From: Isoetes taiwanensis
Lineage: Eukaryota > Streptophyta > Lycopodiopsida > Isoetales > Isoetaceae
Reading direction: 5' to 3'
Assembly (NCBI GenBank): GCA_021234155.1
Contig: JAJEKV010000034.1
Span: 4,976,028-5,040,027 of the forward strand
Length of the DNA: 64,000 nucleotides
Shown here: positions 23,991 through 35,031 of the stretch, piece by piece
Layout of the letters: each line of letters begins with the position of its first letter
Numbering within the stretch: position 1 is the stretch's first letter
Notes under the pieces: model-generated
Databases searched by the model: none
What the model was told of the DNA's origin: nothing
Seen by the model: only the letters and a program-made list of their open reading frames with translations
Translations under genes and position numbers: made by a program

Positions 23991-24576
23991 CTCTTTATCC
24001 GTTTCTAGCCTCCTTAGAGAGGCTTGCCCATACTTCCCCTCAAATCCACATCCGCTGGCAAGGACTCTTCAATCTTCTTACCAAAGTCATTTGGAGAGCG
24101 TCCGAAATTGCATTGCAATGCGCTCTAGTTGTCGATGCCTTGAAAGCATCTGCTACCACATTGAGCTTCCCTACTTGTAGACTATATCAAAGTCATATTC
24201 TTCGAGGAACTCCATCCATCTCCGGGTTGCCTCGCATTAAGGTGTGGTTGCGTGAATACATATTGGAGGCTCATGGCTCGGTATCCAATTGGAACTTCCT
24301 TCCCAAGAGATAGTGCCTCCATATTCTTAATGCCCCGACAACCGCAAGCAATTCCTGATCGTATGCAAGCAGCCCTCTCGGGCGGCCGTTCATCTTTCTG
24401 GAATCATACGCTACCACTTTCGCTCTTCTTGCATGAGCACCGCCCCGAAGCTATCTTACTCGTGATCTGCTGCTACAAGCTTATCTTTCTCCCGTCCGCA
24501 AGGTCAAGATAGGGCCGCCGTGGAAGCTTCTTTCAACAATTCAAACCCCTTTTGGGCTTTCTTGTGCCAATGCTCT
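23991..24576 (-). pseudogene. Gypsy copy B RNase H, broken
   Basis: Minus text 'DQELLAVVGALRIWRHYLLG' (24285-24360) is the conserved RNase H helix of gypsy elements (YDQELLAIV.AL..WRHYLLG). 'GKLNVVADAF' (about 24130-24175) matches the closing GxxNVVADALSR motif. The domain degrades the RNA strand during reverse transcription. It is absent from copy A. Confidence 0.8.
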
Positions 24577-25300
24577 ACCCAAAGCTTTTCACCTTCTCCG
24601 CCTCGCCAGTCCGTTAATCCGGCTGTTATCTTAGCAAAGTTCTTCACTTAACTTCCTCAGTAGTACCCCTCGCTAGGCCCGAAAACTTCGACTGCGGCAC
24701 ATTCTTCGGCGCGCCGCCACCTGAATCACCGCTTCAATCTTGGCGGGTCCGCCGAGATGCCTTCTCGCCGAGATCACGCGGACCAAGGTATTCCACCTTC
24801 TCTCAAGCTATGGCGGCACTTTGACAACTTGGCGCATAACCGTGCCTCTTCAACTTCTCTAGCACCCTTCTCAAGTGTTGCACGCGTTTTCGAGGGGATC
24901 TGCTATACACCAAAATGTCATCAAAGAAAACAATCACAAAGGTGTCCAGAACTCCTCGAAGATATCGCTCATGAGCCTCATGAACGCTAAGTGGGCATTT
25001 GATAAGCCGAAAGGCATCACCGTGAACTCATAATGCCCATACCGCTGCCCCTGAAGGCGGTCTTGTGGATATCCTCCTCCTTTATCCAGATCTCGATGAT
25101 AACCTGACCTTAAGTCGATTTTGGAGAAGATCTTTGCTCCTTGAAGCTGATCCATCAAGTCGCCTGATCTTGGAAGCACATACTTGTTCTTAATGGTGTG
25201 CTTATTCAACTGTCTATAGTCTATGCACATCCTCAAAGATCCATCCTTCTTCTTGACAAAAAGAATGGGCGCTTCCAAACGGGCGGTAGACACTAGGTCT
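24577..25300 (-). pseudogene. Gypsy copy B reverse transcriptase
   Basis: A long minus-strand frame carries '[20 protein letters not shown]' followed by [11 protein letters not shown], '[13 protein letters not shown]' and '[15 protein letters not shown]'. Further down comes the FFDDILVYS-type motif near 24910. These are RT motifs 1 to 5 in order with catalytic residues present. It is better preserved than copy A. Confidence 0.9.
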
Positions 25301-25579
25301 AATGAAACCTAGGTCGAAAGCAGCTCCCGCAAATCGCTTTTTCAGCTCCGGATAACCCTGCGTTGTCATTCTATATGGAGCCTTGCTTGTTGGCTTTGTT
25401 CCCTGCTCGAAAGTGCTATCTCGCACTCGACTTCTATAAGGAGGGAGCCGCTTGATCTCATCCGAAAAGAGATCGTGGAACTCCGCGGATCAACTTAGCT
25501 ATTTGCCCTAAGAACTTGCCGAGCATCTTGTCTTCTTTGCTTCCTTCCAATTCCGGTTCACTAATCTCAAGCTTGAAGA

Positions 25580-25810
25580 TGTATGCTACTTGCTCACTCT
25601 TGATGCACTTGAAATGTACCAAGTTAGAAGACATACACCCATGATGGGAACAACTTCTTTACCTGTTATCTCAATGATCTTGCCGCCGGGTGTTGGGAAG
25701 GTCACCTTCCGCTTTCCACAATCAATAATGGCCCTCGCTGGTCCAAGGTACTCCATACCTATTATCAAGTCGTACTTGCCAATGCCCATTACTTCGCCCA
25801 TCCGATCTTA
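25580..25810 (-). pseudogene. Gypsy copy B protease-linked region
   Basis: An open minus frame reads 'YDLIIGMEYLGPARAIIDCG' then 'KRKVTF'. This matches the segment after the catalytic DSG of gypsy aspartic proteases (IxLGMDWLxxxxAxIDCxxKxVxF). The catalytic DSG itself is not clear as read. Confidence 0.75.
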
Positions 25811-28707
25811 ATCCCCAAGTCGATGTCAAAGTTGATTCTTTTTACTTGCCGTCACTTTATTGCTCCACTTGCTAAGACAACGGGCCTTGGCTTTGACTTT
25901 AATGGTTTCAACTTCAACATTTGAACCATTCCCGGGAGATGCAAAGTTATGGCTACTTCCCCGAATCTATCAGGACTATAAATGACTTGGCCTTGACCTT
26001 TCCCCGCCGTGGAAATTACTTTATAATCGGCTCTCTCGCTTTCTCAGATCTATTGCGGCAAAGACATGACACTCATCCCGAATGTAGTCGCTGGCCTCCT
26101 CGCCAAGGCCGTCGCCACCAAAAGTGTCCCAATCTCCCAACTCTAAGAAGGCCGCACTCATGACATATGGGCAGTTCACGTCCCCATGGCCTGGCTGGAA
26201 AACACCTGAAGCAAAGTCGCTTTTCTATGCACTCCTCGCTTCTCCCTTGGGCATGGCCTGCGAAAAGGATCGCCTTTGCTTTGGAGTAGTTTGACCCTTC
26301 TGCTTGTCTTTGAAAGACACCCGCTTCTTCTCCTATTGCTTCCCTTGATTGCCTATATGGGGCTCTAGCCGCCCCGGTTGGCCCCCCTGCTGAAACTGCC
26401 TTGCCTTGCCTTTATCTTGGTAATACTGCTGCCTCCGCCTGCTATTCCTGAGGTCCCGTTTCCTTGCAAACTTATTGCCTTGGACTCCGCTTTGATAATC
26501 GTTTTCGGGTTTATTGCCCTTACAAGCTTTATGATCTCCTCATTCGACCTTCAATGTAGCTTTCCACTCACGTGGTTCTCCACCTAACTTTGCACATACA
26601 GCCTTTTAGCCTCATAAATTCCTCTCAGATATTTCTCAGACCGACTTGTTGCCTTGCTGCAACCTCGTAGAACTGTGCATCATCTTGGACTTGTGCTCTC
26701 TTGGGGACGTAATGGCTTTGAAGGCTTTAGCAAACTTCTTGAACCTGCAAGCATCCCTCGCTAAGCCATGAGCCTTGGCATAGCCCTTCCACCAAATCGT
26801 CTTTGCTCCGCGCCGTTCATTTGTTTGCCACCGCTTTATCCTTATCCTTCATACCATAGGCATTGCCGTATTAGGCTCATCTCGTCAAGCCAAGCCCCTG
26901 CCTCCATGCCTGACCTGTTCTCGCTGAGAATTGCTCGAGCTTCCCGCCTTCCAAACATTTCCCAATGCGAGTCTACTTTCTTACATTGTAGTCGAGGTTC
27001 TTGTGTCCCTTTGTCGCCCGCCCCGCTCCTCGCCTTCCATCTGTTCGGTCTTGGGTTACGCTCTTCTTCTTCCCTCGGAATCGAGTCACGAATCGACTTG
27101 AGTCGAAGAGTCCGACTGGGGACCTTCCTCTCTTTGCTCCTCTTCTTGTCTCTATCATCGTTCTCCGAGCTGCTTGCGCTTGATTGGCGTTACCCACCGA
27201 ACTGCTCTTCTTACAGGCATTGCTAGCAAAGCCTTTATCCGTTCGAGGTCCGTCCCTCATTTGCGATATTTCTTCTTCTTCAATCATTTGTCCAAATTCT
27301 TCAAGGTGTTCCTTGCTCTGGGCGTGGGCCCAGGCGGCTCGTTCCTCTCCTAAGTTCCCGCAGCTTGTCGCTCTCCCGCCAGCCTCTAGCTGCATACACA
27401 AGTGGTTCATATCTACATGGTTAGTTTTCCTTGCTTTCTTGCATTATTTATGTTTGTTGGCATGGTTGAGGGGACACAAAATATATCAACAAAACATTTA
27501 TAGTGCAAGAGAATATTATATTTATATTTTATATTACACTAATACAAGAAATTGCAACTTCTGCTAATCATTCCTGTTGTTGCTCTGTAAGATGGATTAT
27601 CCTCCAGAACTTCTTCACTTGGGCCGTTCCCAATCAATGGCCCAAGTTCCTAAGGACATTGGCTGGAGATCCACCTTGTAATGCTCTTGCTAAATCTTCT
27701 ATTCTCAAGGGTGGGAGGTATAAGTCATTGCCACGGGGCCTTGCCCGCCGCCGTGAAGGTATGGCGAAGTCGAAGACGCCGAAAAGCTACCGCTTTCTTT
27801 CACCGTGATTGCATACTCGGATTAAGGGGTAACCGCCAGCATGCCGGGCCTAACTCTCGAGTGCAATCAGCAACCATACTCTTCCTCGCCTGGGGTGAAC
27901 TTGCTGTGGATAACCGCTATTCTTCCATCCATCCATCAGCGGGCGTGTAATACCGTAGTGACTGTCGCTATGTAGATTCGCCCCGCCACTCGTATCCAGC
28001 CAGGTGGTTCCGCTCAAATCATCAACCTCCACCGCGGTGAGCTCCCCGTAGTCTTTGGATCGCTGAAGGCCCTCCCCGAGGTCAATTCCGGCCATTCCCT
28101 ATCCCCGGGAGGTGTCGCGATGAGCTTGCCGCTAGGATGTTTGAGGTCGCATAGCTTGATCCCCCATCTGCTCCTCAAGAGCAAGGAACTCTTCCTCCGG
28201 CTCTGGTAGCTTGTTCTCATACTTTGTCTCCGCCTCCATAATCGCCTGATATTGTCAGGGGCTTGATGTCTGAGGTAAACTCTCCGATGTAAGTATCGGG
28301 CTTCCCTTACTTGGGGGGGAGTCGGACTTTCCCTGACGATGAAGTCGCCCAAGTCCTGTTCTTCTGAGTTGGTGCAGCAACTCTTCAGGTCGGTACTCCC
28401 TTTCCCCGCACCGAGGTTTTTGAATGTCGCTTAGGAGCGTAAACTCCTCACCTTCGGACGATAATGGGAGCTAGGCTTGTAATGCCTAACCCGGAGGGGT
28501 GGCGCTGACTGGTGAGAGTCTGCCGGCTTTTTCAAGTCTTGCCCTCTGATTCGCTTGCCGCCGCTCCTCCGCTGGGTCGAGCTCGACATAGTCTTCCTCT
28601 TCCTCAGATTCCTGTTCATCCAAGTCTTCTTCCTTCCCTTCCTGCTCCTGTTCATACTGTGTGAGGAGCCATTGTTCTGCTGCTATGGCTAATGGGTCCA
28701 CGTCCAT
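25811..28707 (-). pseudogene. Gypsy copy B gag (main part)
   Basis: The minus frame from the ATG at 28707 reads MDVDPLAIAAEQWLLTQYEQ followed by a long acidic run (EEEEDYVELDP) and a basic segment. A second block at 26973-27410 is charged and Gln-rich. Near 26150 a CHEC-type half-knuckle lies where a CCHC zinc finger is expected. The MDVD ATG is probably internal: the true start is likely the ATG at 32852, now cut off by the L1 insertion three bases upstream of MDVD. Confidence 0.65.
27405..27560 (-). other. AT-rich, intron-like island inside gypsy gag (copy B)
   Basis: A near-identical copy of 15880-16035. It has no CTG/CAG sites over most of its length and differs from copy A essentially by one homopolymer base, whereas flanking gag differs every few tens of bases. 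Confidence 0.55.
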
Positions 28708-28710
28708 GGG

Positions 28711-29577
28711 TTCCTAAACTCTGGTAACAGGTTACTAAATACTGCTAGAACCTTGTGTTGCTGGGCCATTTGGAAACACAGAAATAGGACTGCTATAGAA
28801 AAGAAGAATCCAAATTTGATATGGTTGAAGCAAGTCTTTTTAAGCACACTAATAGACTCAGCCATTGCACACAAAGCAGCAAGAGGACAGGGTTATGACA
28901 AAGAATGGCACGCCATTGGCAAATTCCAAGGAACACATGATTTCTTTGTGCTAAATCTAACTGTAAATGATGTTGTTTTGCACAGGTGCAGTCAGGAGGC
29001 TGAATAGAGTTGGGGCAGCAGAAAGACAGATGGGGGTGGCAGATGACTCAGATGATGAGTACTCCACTCTTTCTAGGAGTGAGCAAGAAGATATGATCAT
29101 TCAGCTGAAACAGGAAATGGTCCATGCATCTGCCATCAGAAAGGTACTCAAGAGGCCAGAGGCGTGGAGACATAACAATTTGAGACAGTATTTTCTGAAT
29201 CTATATCATAAGTGGGAACAAAAACGTGAGGCACATGTACTAGTTCTGCTGGACTTTACCAATTACTCAGCATACAAACTTGATGAGCTGCTGAACATTC
29301 TTGGAAGAAGATGTGTGGCAGATCTCACAGTGCAAGATCTGGTTGATGCTCAGTAATTTATGGATACCACTACTTTATCCAAAACTGTTAATATTAGTTT
29401 ATGATGCATTTTGATAATATTAACTATATAGGGCTTTAGTTTCCCTGAATTTTCTACTTACATACTTCGTTATATAAGAAGTATGGTGCTGATTTATACT
29501 ATCTGCATTAAGTATACCTCGGTGGTGTACTATCTGATGTAATTTTGAGATATGAATACTAAGCTTCACCTTGCCTT

Positions 29578-29615
<38 letters not shown>
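28711..29615 (+). mobile_element. 5'-truncated L1 3' end with 37-base poly(A)
   Basis: The insertion starts at 28711 in gypsy copy B gag, as shown by comparison with copy A at 17160. It begins with an ORF2 C-terminal frame (28753-29007) reading 'WAIWKHRNRTAIEKKNPN', typical of the end of plant L1 ORF2. It ends in ...CCTTGCCTTC followed by A37. It belongs to a different L1 family from the one at 2552. The AT-rich composition contrasts with the host gypsy. Confidence 0.75.
28967..29356 (+). CDS. Uncharacterised ORF overlapping the L1 ORF2 end (129 codons)
   Basis: It overlaps the L1 ORF2 stop by about 40 bp in a different frame. It reads as a real protein: acidic 'DDSDDEYSTLSRSEQEDM', then an amphipathic part 'LKQEMVHASAIRKVLKRPEA', then 'NLRQYFLNLYHKWEQKREAH'. 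No frame breaks occur. I do not recognise the family. It could be an L1 ORF2 tail in another frame after one indel, a third L1 ORF, or a host exon captured by retrotransposition (TTTTGCACAG at its start looks like a splice acceptor). An unbroken 129 codons in such decayed surroundings suggests recent origin. Confidence 0.4.
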   Translation: MMLFCTGAVRRLNRVGAAERQMGVADDSDDEYSTLSRSEQEDMIIQLKQEMVHASAIRKVLKRPEAWRHNNLRQYFLNLYHKWEQKREAHVLVLLDFTNYSAYKLDELLNILGRRCVADLTVQDLVDAQ

Positions 29616-29616
<1 letters not shown>

Positions 29617-32458
29617 CCGGTGAGCACTAGAGAATCTAGAACTTACATCCACTTCAGTCAATCCATCCGTGGTATTATCATCTTATTACTGGACTGAGTC
29701 TTTCCAGTATAATACCTTTCTACCTACCAAACTCAACTACTCTCCATATTATTTTTTACATTGGTCATATTCTACTATTAAACTGTATGCCTATCATAGC
29801 GTGAAGCCCATAATCATCGTTTACCATGTATGTATTACTAGTCTTTACCATAATTAGTTCAGCCATTCTTTACACCTGTAATCTTATGTAATGGCCAAGG
29901 TTTTCTTATACTCCAAAGAGTAGAATCAAACTATACCAGCTTAGTACAAATGTCTTAGATCTTGAAAATAGATGAAAATTATGTCATACGAACTATCATA
30001 TCATTTTTTCATAGCTCATAACAGCATATTTTCAAAATTCTTTTTCATTATATATCAATATCATAAAGTCTTCTTACAAAATCTGCTATACCAGCTGCCT
30101 TATTTATGACCAATATGATATGGTCTTACTTTATAGGTTTGCATACCAACTGAAACTATCATATTCATAATATGGTCTTATACTTCGTAACATTTGATTT
30201 TTTTGAAAATAGATCATAACTCCAGCAATATAAATACTGTAAATGAAGGAAATAGAGTCAAGAAAATATATTCCCCATATATCTTATCCTGCACTGCAAT
30301 TATCGTCATATGGTAACATAAGATCCCATCTGAGCAAGCCACTTCAAGAACTTCATTGTTCTTCCATCCCGAGTTAACAAAACAAGCAAAAATAGACAAT
30401 GGGAAGAAAATCCCGTACCTGCAGCCAAACAATACCCTGTTAGCATGTTACTGGTATCAGGGCAAGGGCCAAAAGGTACCTTGGGATTTTCAGCTCTTCG
30501 CTGATCACCCATTGTCCCTTTTGCCCATTTTGTTAAATAGGGATGTAACTAATATGAAAATTAAACTGAAACAGAATTTATGCAAACTAGCCAGCAACTA
30601 AAGGTAATTATTCTTACAAGGTATACTGTACCACATCCTAGAGTAGTCAGAAACCCGTATCAATGTCTATATACCATAGATTCTTACTGCTGTAAAAGTA
30701 AATCTATTACTACACCAAGTATACTACTTTTAATCAATGTTATTTTCAGATCTATATCTTATCTAAAGTCTAGATCTTGTCTAAGGTCTGTATTATCCAA
30801 ATAATACTTGGAGACAGATGCATAATAATAAATGCCTTTATTATTCAACCTGTTTCTCAGCATGTTTCTAACGTACCTCCCACAGAGAAAGAATGAAACA
30901 TCTTAATGACCTTTTTTACCCTAGAGTCATGTAATCATCACACTGCCCGTGGACTGTTGCACCCTTGCATTAAGAGTGCAGTGTTTTTGGGAAACCTGTT
31001 AGCAGGTTAAATACCACAAGGGTACACAGCAGATGCCTTTAATTATTTCTTTGAAATGTAACCACTAATGTTTTAACTCACAGTGGAAATTAACTACATA
31101 AACTTATTTGATAGCCGTTCTGGAAGGATAGATCTATTGTATGGCCATAAAATATTAATCTGATTTATGAAGCCAGAAAAGGCATAGATGTCACAGCTGA
31201 AAGCTCCATATTTTAGCTGCAGCCCATGTATGGTAGCCTTGTTGATGCAAATCTGCCATTTAGAATATGTGCCAGAGGTGGATAATGGGTATTCCCTGCA
31301 CTATTTGATTAACCAGGTCATCATACGTGAGTTTTCTCTCATTTTATATTCCTATAGACAGGAAACATTTAACCTGACACATTTGCTATGTGGTTACCCC
31401 GATTTCATATGGACAGATCTTACATTAGATCAGAAAAAACCCCAAAAAAGGAAAAGCGATAAATGGAGCAGCCCCAATACCGGATTAAAAGGTCAAATAC
31501 CTAAGAGTCAGAGGCAGCCTTCTAGACTAACTGTTATTTAAAATATGAATCAGAATGTATTGAAGGAAGGAATCGAAAAACCTGATTAAAATCATGATCA
31601 TCCTCCCCATCTTGTGTTTCATTCACGCTATTAGCAGCCAGATAATCTCCTTGGCGTTTTCTTCCCGCATTTTTATAGCCCCTTTGGAACCCTGCTCCAT
31701 CATCTCTGTTATACATACTTCTATTTTGGCCATAGCCTCCCTTACTGTTACGTGAATCCATATCCGTCTCACTATTTTGATAATCCAAGGAATACTCTTC
31801 AAACTCCCGCCTAAGAGCCTCTGTTTCCAGTTTTTCACCCTCTGACCCTGATGTTTCACACCCATCAGAATCGTAGCCCATATATCTAGTCTTTCTGACC
31901 CAAAAGCGGTCAGTAGATTTTATCCCCTCCAGAGGATTTGGTCAGACCAACCACTCCAGCCGTAAAGTCGTTTGCCTTGAATGAAAAGGCAAACCCTATT
32001 CTCCAAACTTAACCCAACTTGGTAACCTACGAATTTTTTCATAAAACACTTTACCCCAGCATTAAGACATTTAAATCATTTTGTCTAATGCTATATCATA
32101 CGAGTATTTCCATAAAAAAAACCCTTATATCCCAGCCTTAGGACTTTTAGACCATTATGTCTAATGCTGCTTTAGTCACCCATCACTAGAAATTATGATG
32201 ATTTTTTTTAAAAAACACTTTTTACACTTGTCTAAGGCATAAATGCCATTGATTATTTATCTCTAATAGCCTTTAAAAGGTACAAATCCCACTAAAGATA
32301 TATTAGCCTTATAAAGAAGACAATATCTTTCAATTGGTTATAAGCCTATGCTATTTTTGGGACCACTATAAATCTATAGAATGAACCCATCATCTATTAA
32401 GTGTTATTGTTCACTGAACCTTCAGGGACACAACAATAAAAAAAAAAAAAAAAAAAAA
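29616..32458 (+). mobile_element. Second part of the 3.75-kb insertion, possible 3' transduction, ending in A21
   Basis: AT-rich sequence follows the first poly(A) and ends in a second poly(A) (32438-32458) that directly abuts the resumed gypsy sequence (GAATGGAGG). Gypsy copy A shows that 28710 and 32459 were adjacent. L1 read-through past its own poly(A) signal into flanking DNA would give this structure. Alternatively two L1-type insertions were nested. No target-site duplication is visible at the outer ends. Confidence 0.55.
31582..31925 (-). pseudogene. Host-gene-like exon carried in the insertion, antisense to it
   Basis: The minus frame reads like a genuine exon: 'KSTDRFWVRKTRYMGYDSDG', then acidic 'SGSEGEKLETEALRREFEEY', a Gly/Asn/Arg-rich part, and 'DGEDDHDFNQ'. 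It ends exactly at CAG|GTTTTTCG, a good donor, with an acceptor-like AG somewhere in 31910-31930. It may be an exon of a gene that lay next to the source L1. A weaker candidate exon ending CCCAAG|GTACCT lies at about 30480-30512. Function unknown. Confidence 0.4.
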
Positions 32459-32852
32459 GAATGGAGGTTTCCCCCACGGTGTTCTCGGCACGGTGTGTGA
32501 GAAAGATTGCCAGGGCAGTGTTGAAAGAGAAGTACTTGGTCCTGTTGACAGTTAGGACCATTGGCTCAGGTGTGCGGTGTGCTTTGTTTGTGAGGTATTT
32601 GGCGATGTTCGGGACATCGTCTAATGCCGCTTCTGGACCTGCCTAGGAACAAAATATCCTACACAAGGGGAGTTGCACTAGCTACCGGGTTCTACCCTAG
32701 CTTGGAACTCGGGCCAAGACTCTACTATAAGCCGGGTTTGCGTGCAGGTTGCTTGGACGCCTACCTCCTTCCCCGAAGATCCGAAGATTTGGTCGACGCC
32801 GGCCTCAAAAGATGAGCATGGGCGCCGCACCATCTCCGAAATCGGTTGCCAT
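32459..32852 (-). pseudogene. Gypsy copy B gag, N-terminal part cut off by the L1 insertion
   Basis: The ATG at 32852 (MATDFGDGAAP) lies 121 bp downstream of the start of the TATA box at 32964-32973. The sequence runs to the insertion point at 32459 and continues at 28710. It matches copy A 17165-17566. Confidence 0.6.
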
Positions 32853-32963
32853 TGATTAATTGCGTAAGAGGGTAACAAACGGTTGCAAGAGCCTCGAGGA
32901 GTTGGAAAATCGGGCTAGAAGGGCGGAGCAGATTTGTAAGGTGCTATCCGAGAAATGAGGGGT

Positions 32964-32973
32964 CTATTTATAG
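32964..32973 (-). promoter_or_regulatory. Internal TATA box upstream of gag, copy B
   Basis: CTATAAATAG on the minus strand, at the same relative place as 17676-17685 in copy A. It follows the stem-loop pair at 33169-33426. Confidence 0.6.
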
Positions 32974-33168
32974 AAAAAAAAGGGGAAACCCTAATTTTTG
33001 GATGACTTGAAAATTTCCTAGGATTGGGTAATTCTAACTTATCTCGAGGTCAAAATAGGAGTTTGAGGACTATATGAGATGCTTAAACAAGGCTAGGTTA
33101 CCTAAAAGATGCTATGCAAGAGGGTTGAAGGTGACTTTTGACAAGTCCTCGGTGAAGAAATGGTAAGA

Positions 33169-33426
33169 GGTCTCACGCGGCTTAGCCTCGCTTCAAAACT
33201 AACTTTTTGTTTTATGACTGCGAAGAAATGAGACATCAGTCTCATTTCGATCAAAGGTGTCCAATTTGGGTAAACTAATGGTGTAAGGTTGATGGGCTCA
33301 TCAAATTAGGCAGAATCCACCCCTTTATTTGGTCAATTTGGAGCTGTTTTGGCCAAGTTTGGGCGGTCTCACAACCCTCGCTTCAATACTAACTTTTGTT
33401 TTATGCGACCGAAGCCGAAATGAGAC
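33169..33426 (-). promoter_or_regulatory. Stem-loop box pair upstream of the gag TATA, copy B
   Basis: Box one: GGTCTCAC (33169-33176) to TGAGAC (33229-33234). Box two: GGTCTCAC (33365-33372) to TGAGAC (33421-33426). Each encloses a CTCGCTTCAA...CTAACTTTT.GTTTTATG core. Loops of about 45-55 bp. A duplicated cis-element is the simplest reading. Confidence 0.65.
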
Positions 33427-33555
33427 ATCATGTCTCTCGGCTTGCAAATGTCCTATTCCACTGGAATAAAAGCTAAAACTTATTAATTTGCTCTAATTAA
33501 CCAAGTTTATGTCATCAAGATACACAAAATTGCTCTATATTACAAAAAATTTTAA

Positions 33556-34820
33556 TTATTTACAAAACCAGCTTCTAATGCTTCTCTCCTTAATCGCGGT
33601 CGCAAGACTCATGTCTTGTCGCATTAAGGTTACCCGCAATGGATAGTGCAGTGCTGTTGAGTCTTCAAAATGTTGCACTATCTTTGCCTCAGCCGCCTCT
33701 TGCATTGCCAGCCAGCCGTCCGTGGACTCTAAAGTCTGCTTCAGAGGCTGCATCACTTCACGCACCAACCGAAGCGAAGGGGGCACGGGGAATTAGGAGA
33801 CCGGCTGCTATTTGGAAGTGTCTAATCTCCTTAACGCTCTTCTCTCCACCTCCTTCCTATCGGCTTTCTTCCGGGTGGCGGCTTGGGAACCTTGGGCTTG
33901 GTGGTGGCGGCCTTAAGGTTTGCTTTGCTTCGTTGGTCGCCTCCTCCCTCGATGAACTTAACCCTGTTTTTCTTCATAATATTTGTTGTAGGCCTCCCAT
34001 TTCTTCATGTAGGCCTCGTGCTCTCATCTTCCTCTCAGAAATCTTCACCCAGCCGGTGGCGTAGGCTTCCCGCAGGTCGGTGGTTGCTTCTTTCTATCCC
34101 ATGCCTGTACTCGGGGGCTTCGCACTTGGTCCTTTGGGGTTGCTTTCAGTCTTAGCCGCCGGGTACTTCCCCGCCGTCGCTGGGTGCTTGGAAGAGCTTC
34201 CACCTGCAAAGATATGGGGTCAAGTCCTCCTCCTCGGAAGAGTCGTCGGAGGGTTTGGGGGTTCGTCGGGTTGCGGCTCCTTGATGACTATGTTGGGGGT
34301 TCGGCCTCTTCCTTGGCGGGCGATCCTTAGTTCTCCTTATGCCATCCACGAACTTCCCTTTTTGCTTTCTTCTTCTCTTCTGCTTTGCCTTTTGTTCCTC
34401 TTCCTTCCTTTTCCTCTTTTTTGTCTTCCCTTCTCTTCTGCGGCGCTTCGTACTTTTCGGGATGAACCTTCTAAGGTCACACTACCTCCGTGGCTCCGGA
34501 CATCACTTGCTCATCTGCTTCGAGGATCTCGTGGAGTGCGTCTGAATGGTGCGCTTGTTCACGCTGCCGGATCTCGCTCTATTCCTTCATACACCTCCCT
34601 CGTCTCCTCGTCCATGGAGTTCGGTGATGTGGCCTCGATCTGCTTTCTGCTTTTGCTGGTTGAAGCCCTCAATCAGTCGGGACGTGTCTTGCTCCTCGTC
34701 CAGAAGGCGTCGTCCCCTCTCGCGAGCCTCTCACGAAGCATCTTCCAATGATCTCCCACGGTGGCGCTGGGTGGCTTCGCTTTGGCGACGCTTCCTTCTT
34801 GTCTGTTTGGTTCGGGCCAT
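33556..34820 (-). pseudogene. Extra 5' ORF of the gypsy element (starts MARTKQT), copy B
   Basis: It lies between the PBS and gag. The first ATG downstream of the expected start site of the TATA box at 34923-34932 is at 34820 and reads MARTKQTRRKRRQ, sharing ARTKQT and the following RK pair with the histone H3 tail. Further on, a basic Pro-rich part (34280-34345, 'RRTKDRPPRKRPNPQ') runs into acidic 'DDSSEEED' (34225-34250). Near the end 'EVMQPLKQTLESTDGW' (33680-33760) is well formed. Span about 1.26 kb, with frameshifts. No known family recognised; the H3 likeness may be chance. Confidence 0.5.
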
Positions 34821-34922
34821 GCTTTACGGATCGTCAATCTGGATAAAAGCGCCGAGAGATCGCCTAAGTTGGGGAGAGCCCGGTTTCTAGGGCTTGGACG
34901 AAAAAATGAGGGGGTTCTACAT

Positions 34923-34932
34923 CTATTTATAG
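34923..34932 (-). promoter_or_regulatory. Internal TATA box upstream of the extra ORF, copy B
   Basis: CTATAAATAG on the minus strand, 112 bp upstream of the ATG at 34820, mirrored at 19596-19605 in copy A. Confidence 0.6.
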
Positions 34933-35031
34933 CTTGGGGAATTTTTAGGTCAACTCAAGTTGCTCTGTTTAACATGCTAAGGCACCAACTTATCTAAAAC
35001 TTATACTTATTTCAGACTTTTTCTACCTATT

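Noticed and set aside
33883-34890. Plus-strand ORFs of 90-223 codons in the gypsy cluster
   Set aside because: They are antisense shadows of the minus-strand extra ORF, and the plus-strand text is not protein-like (Leu/Ser/Cys runs).
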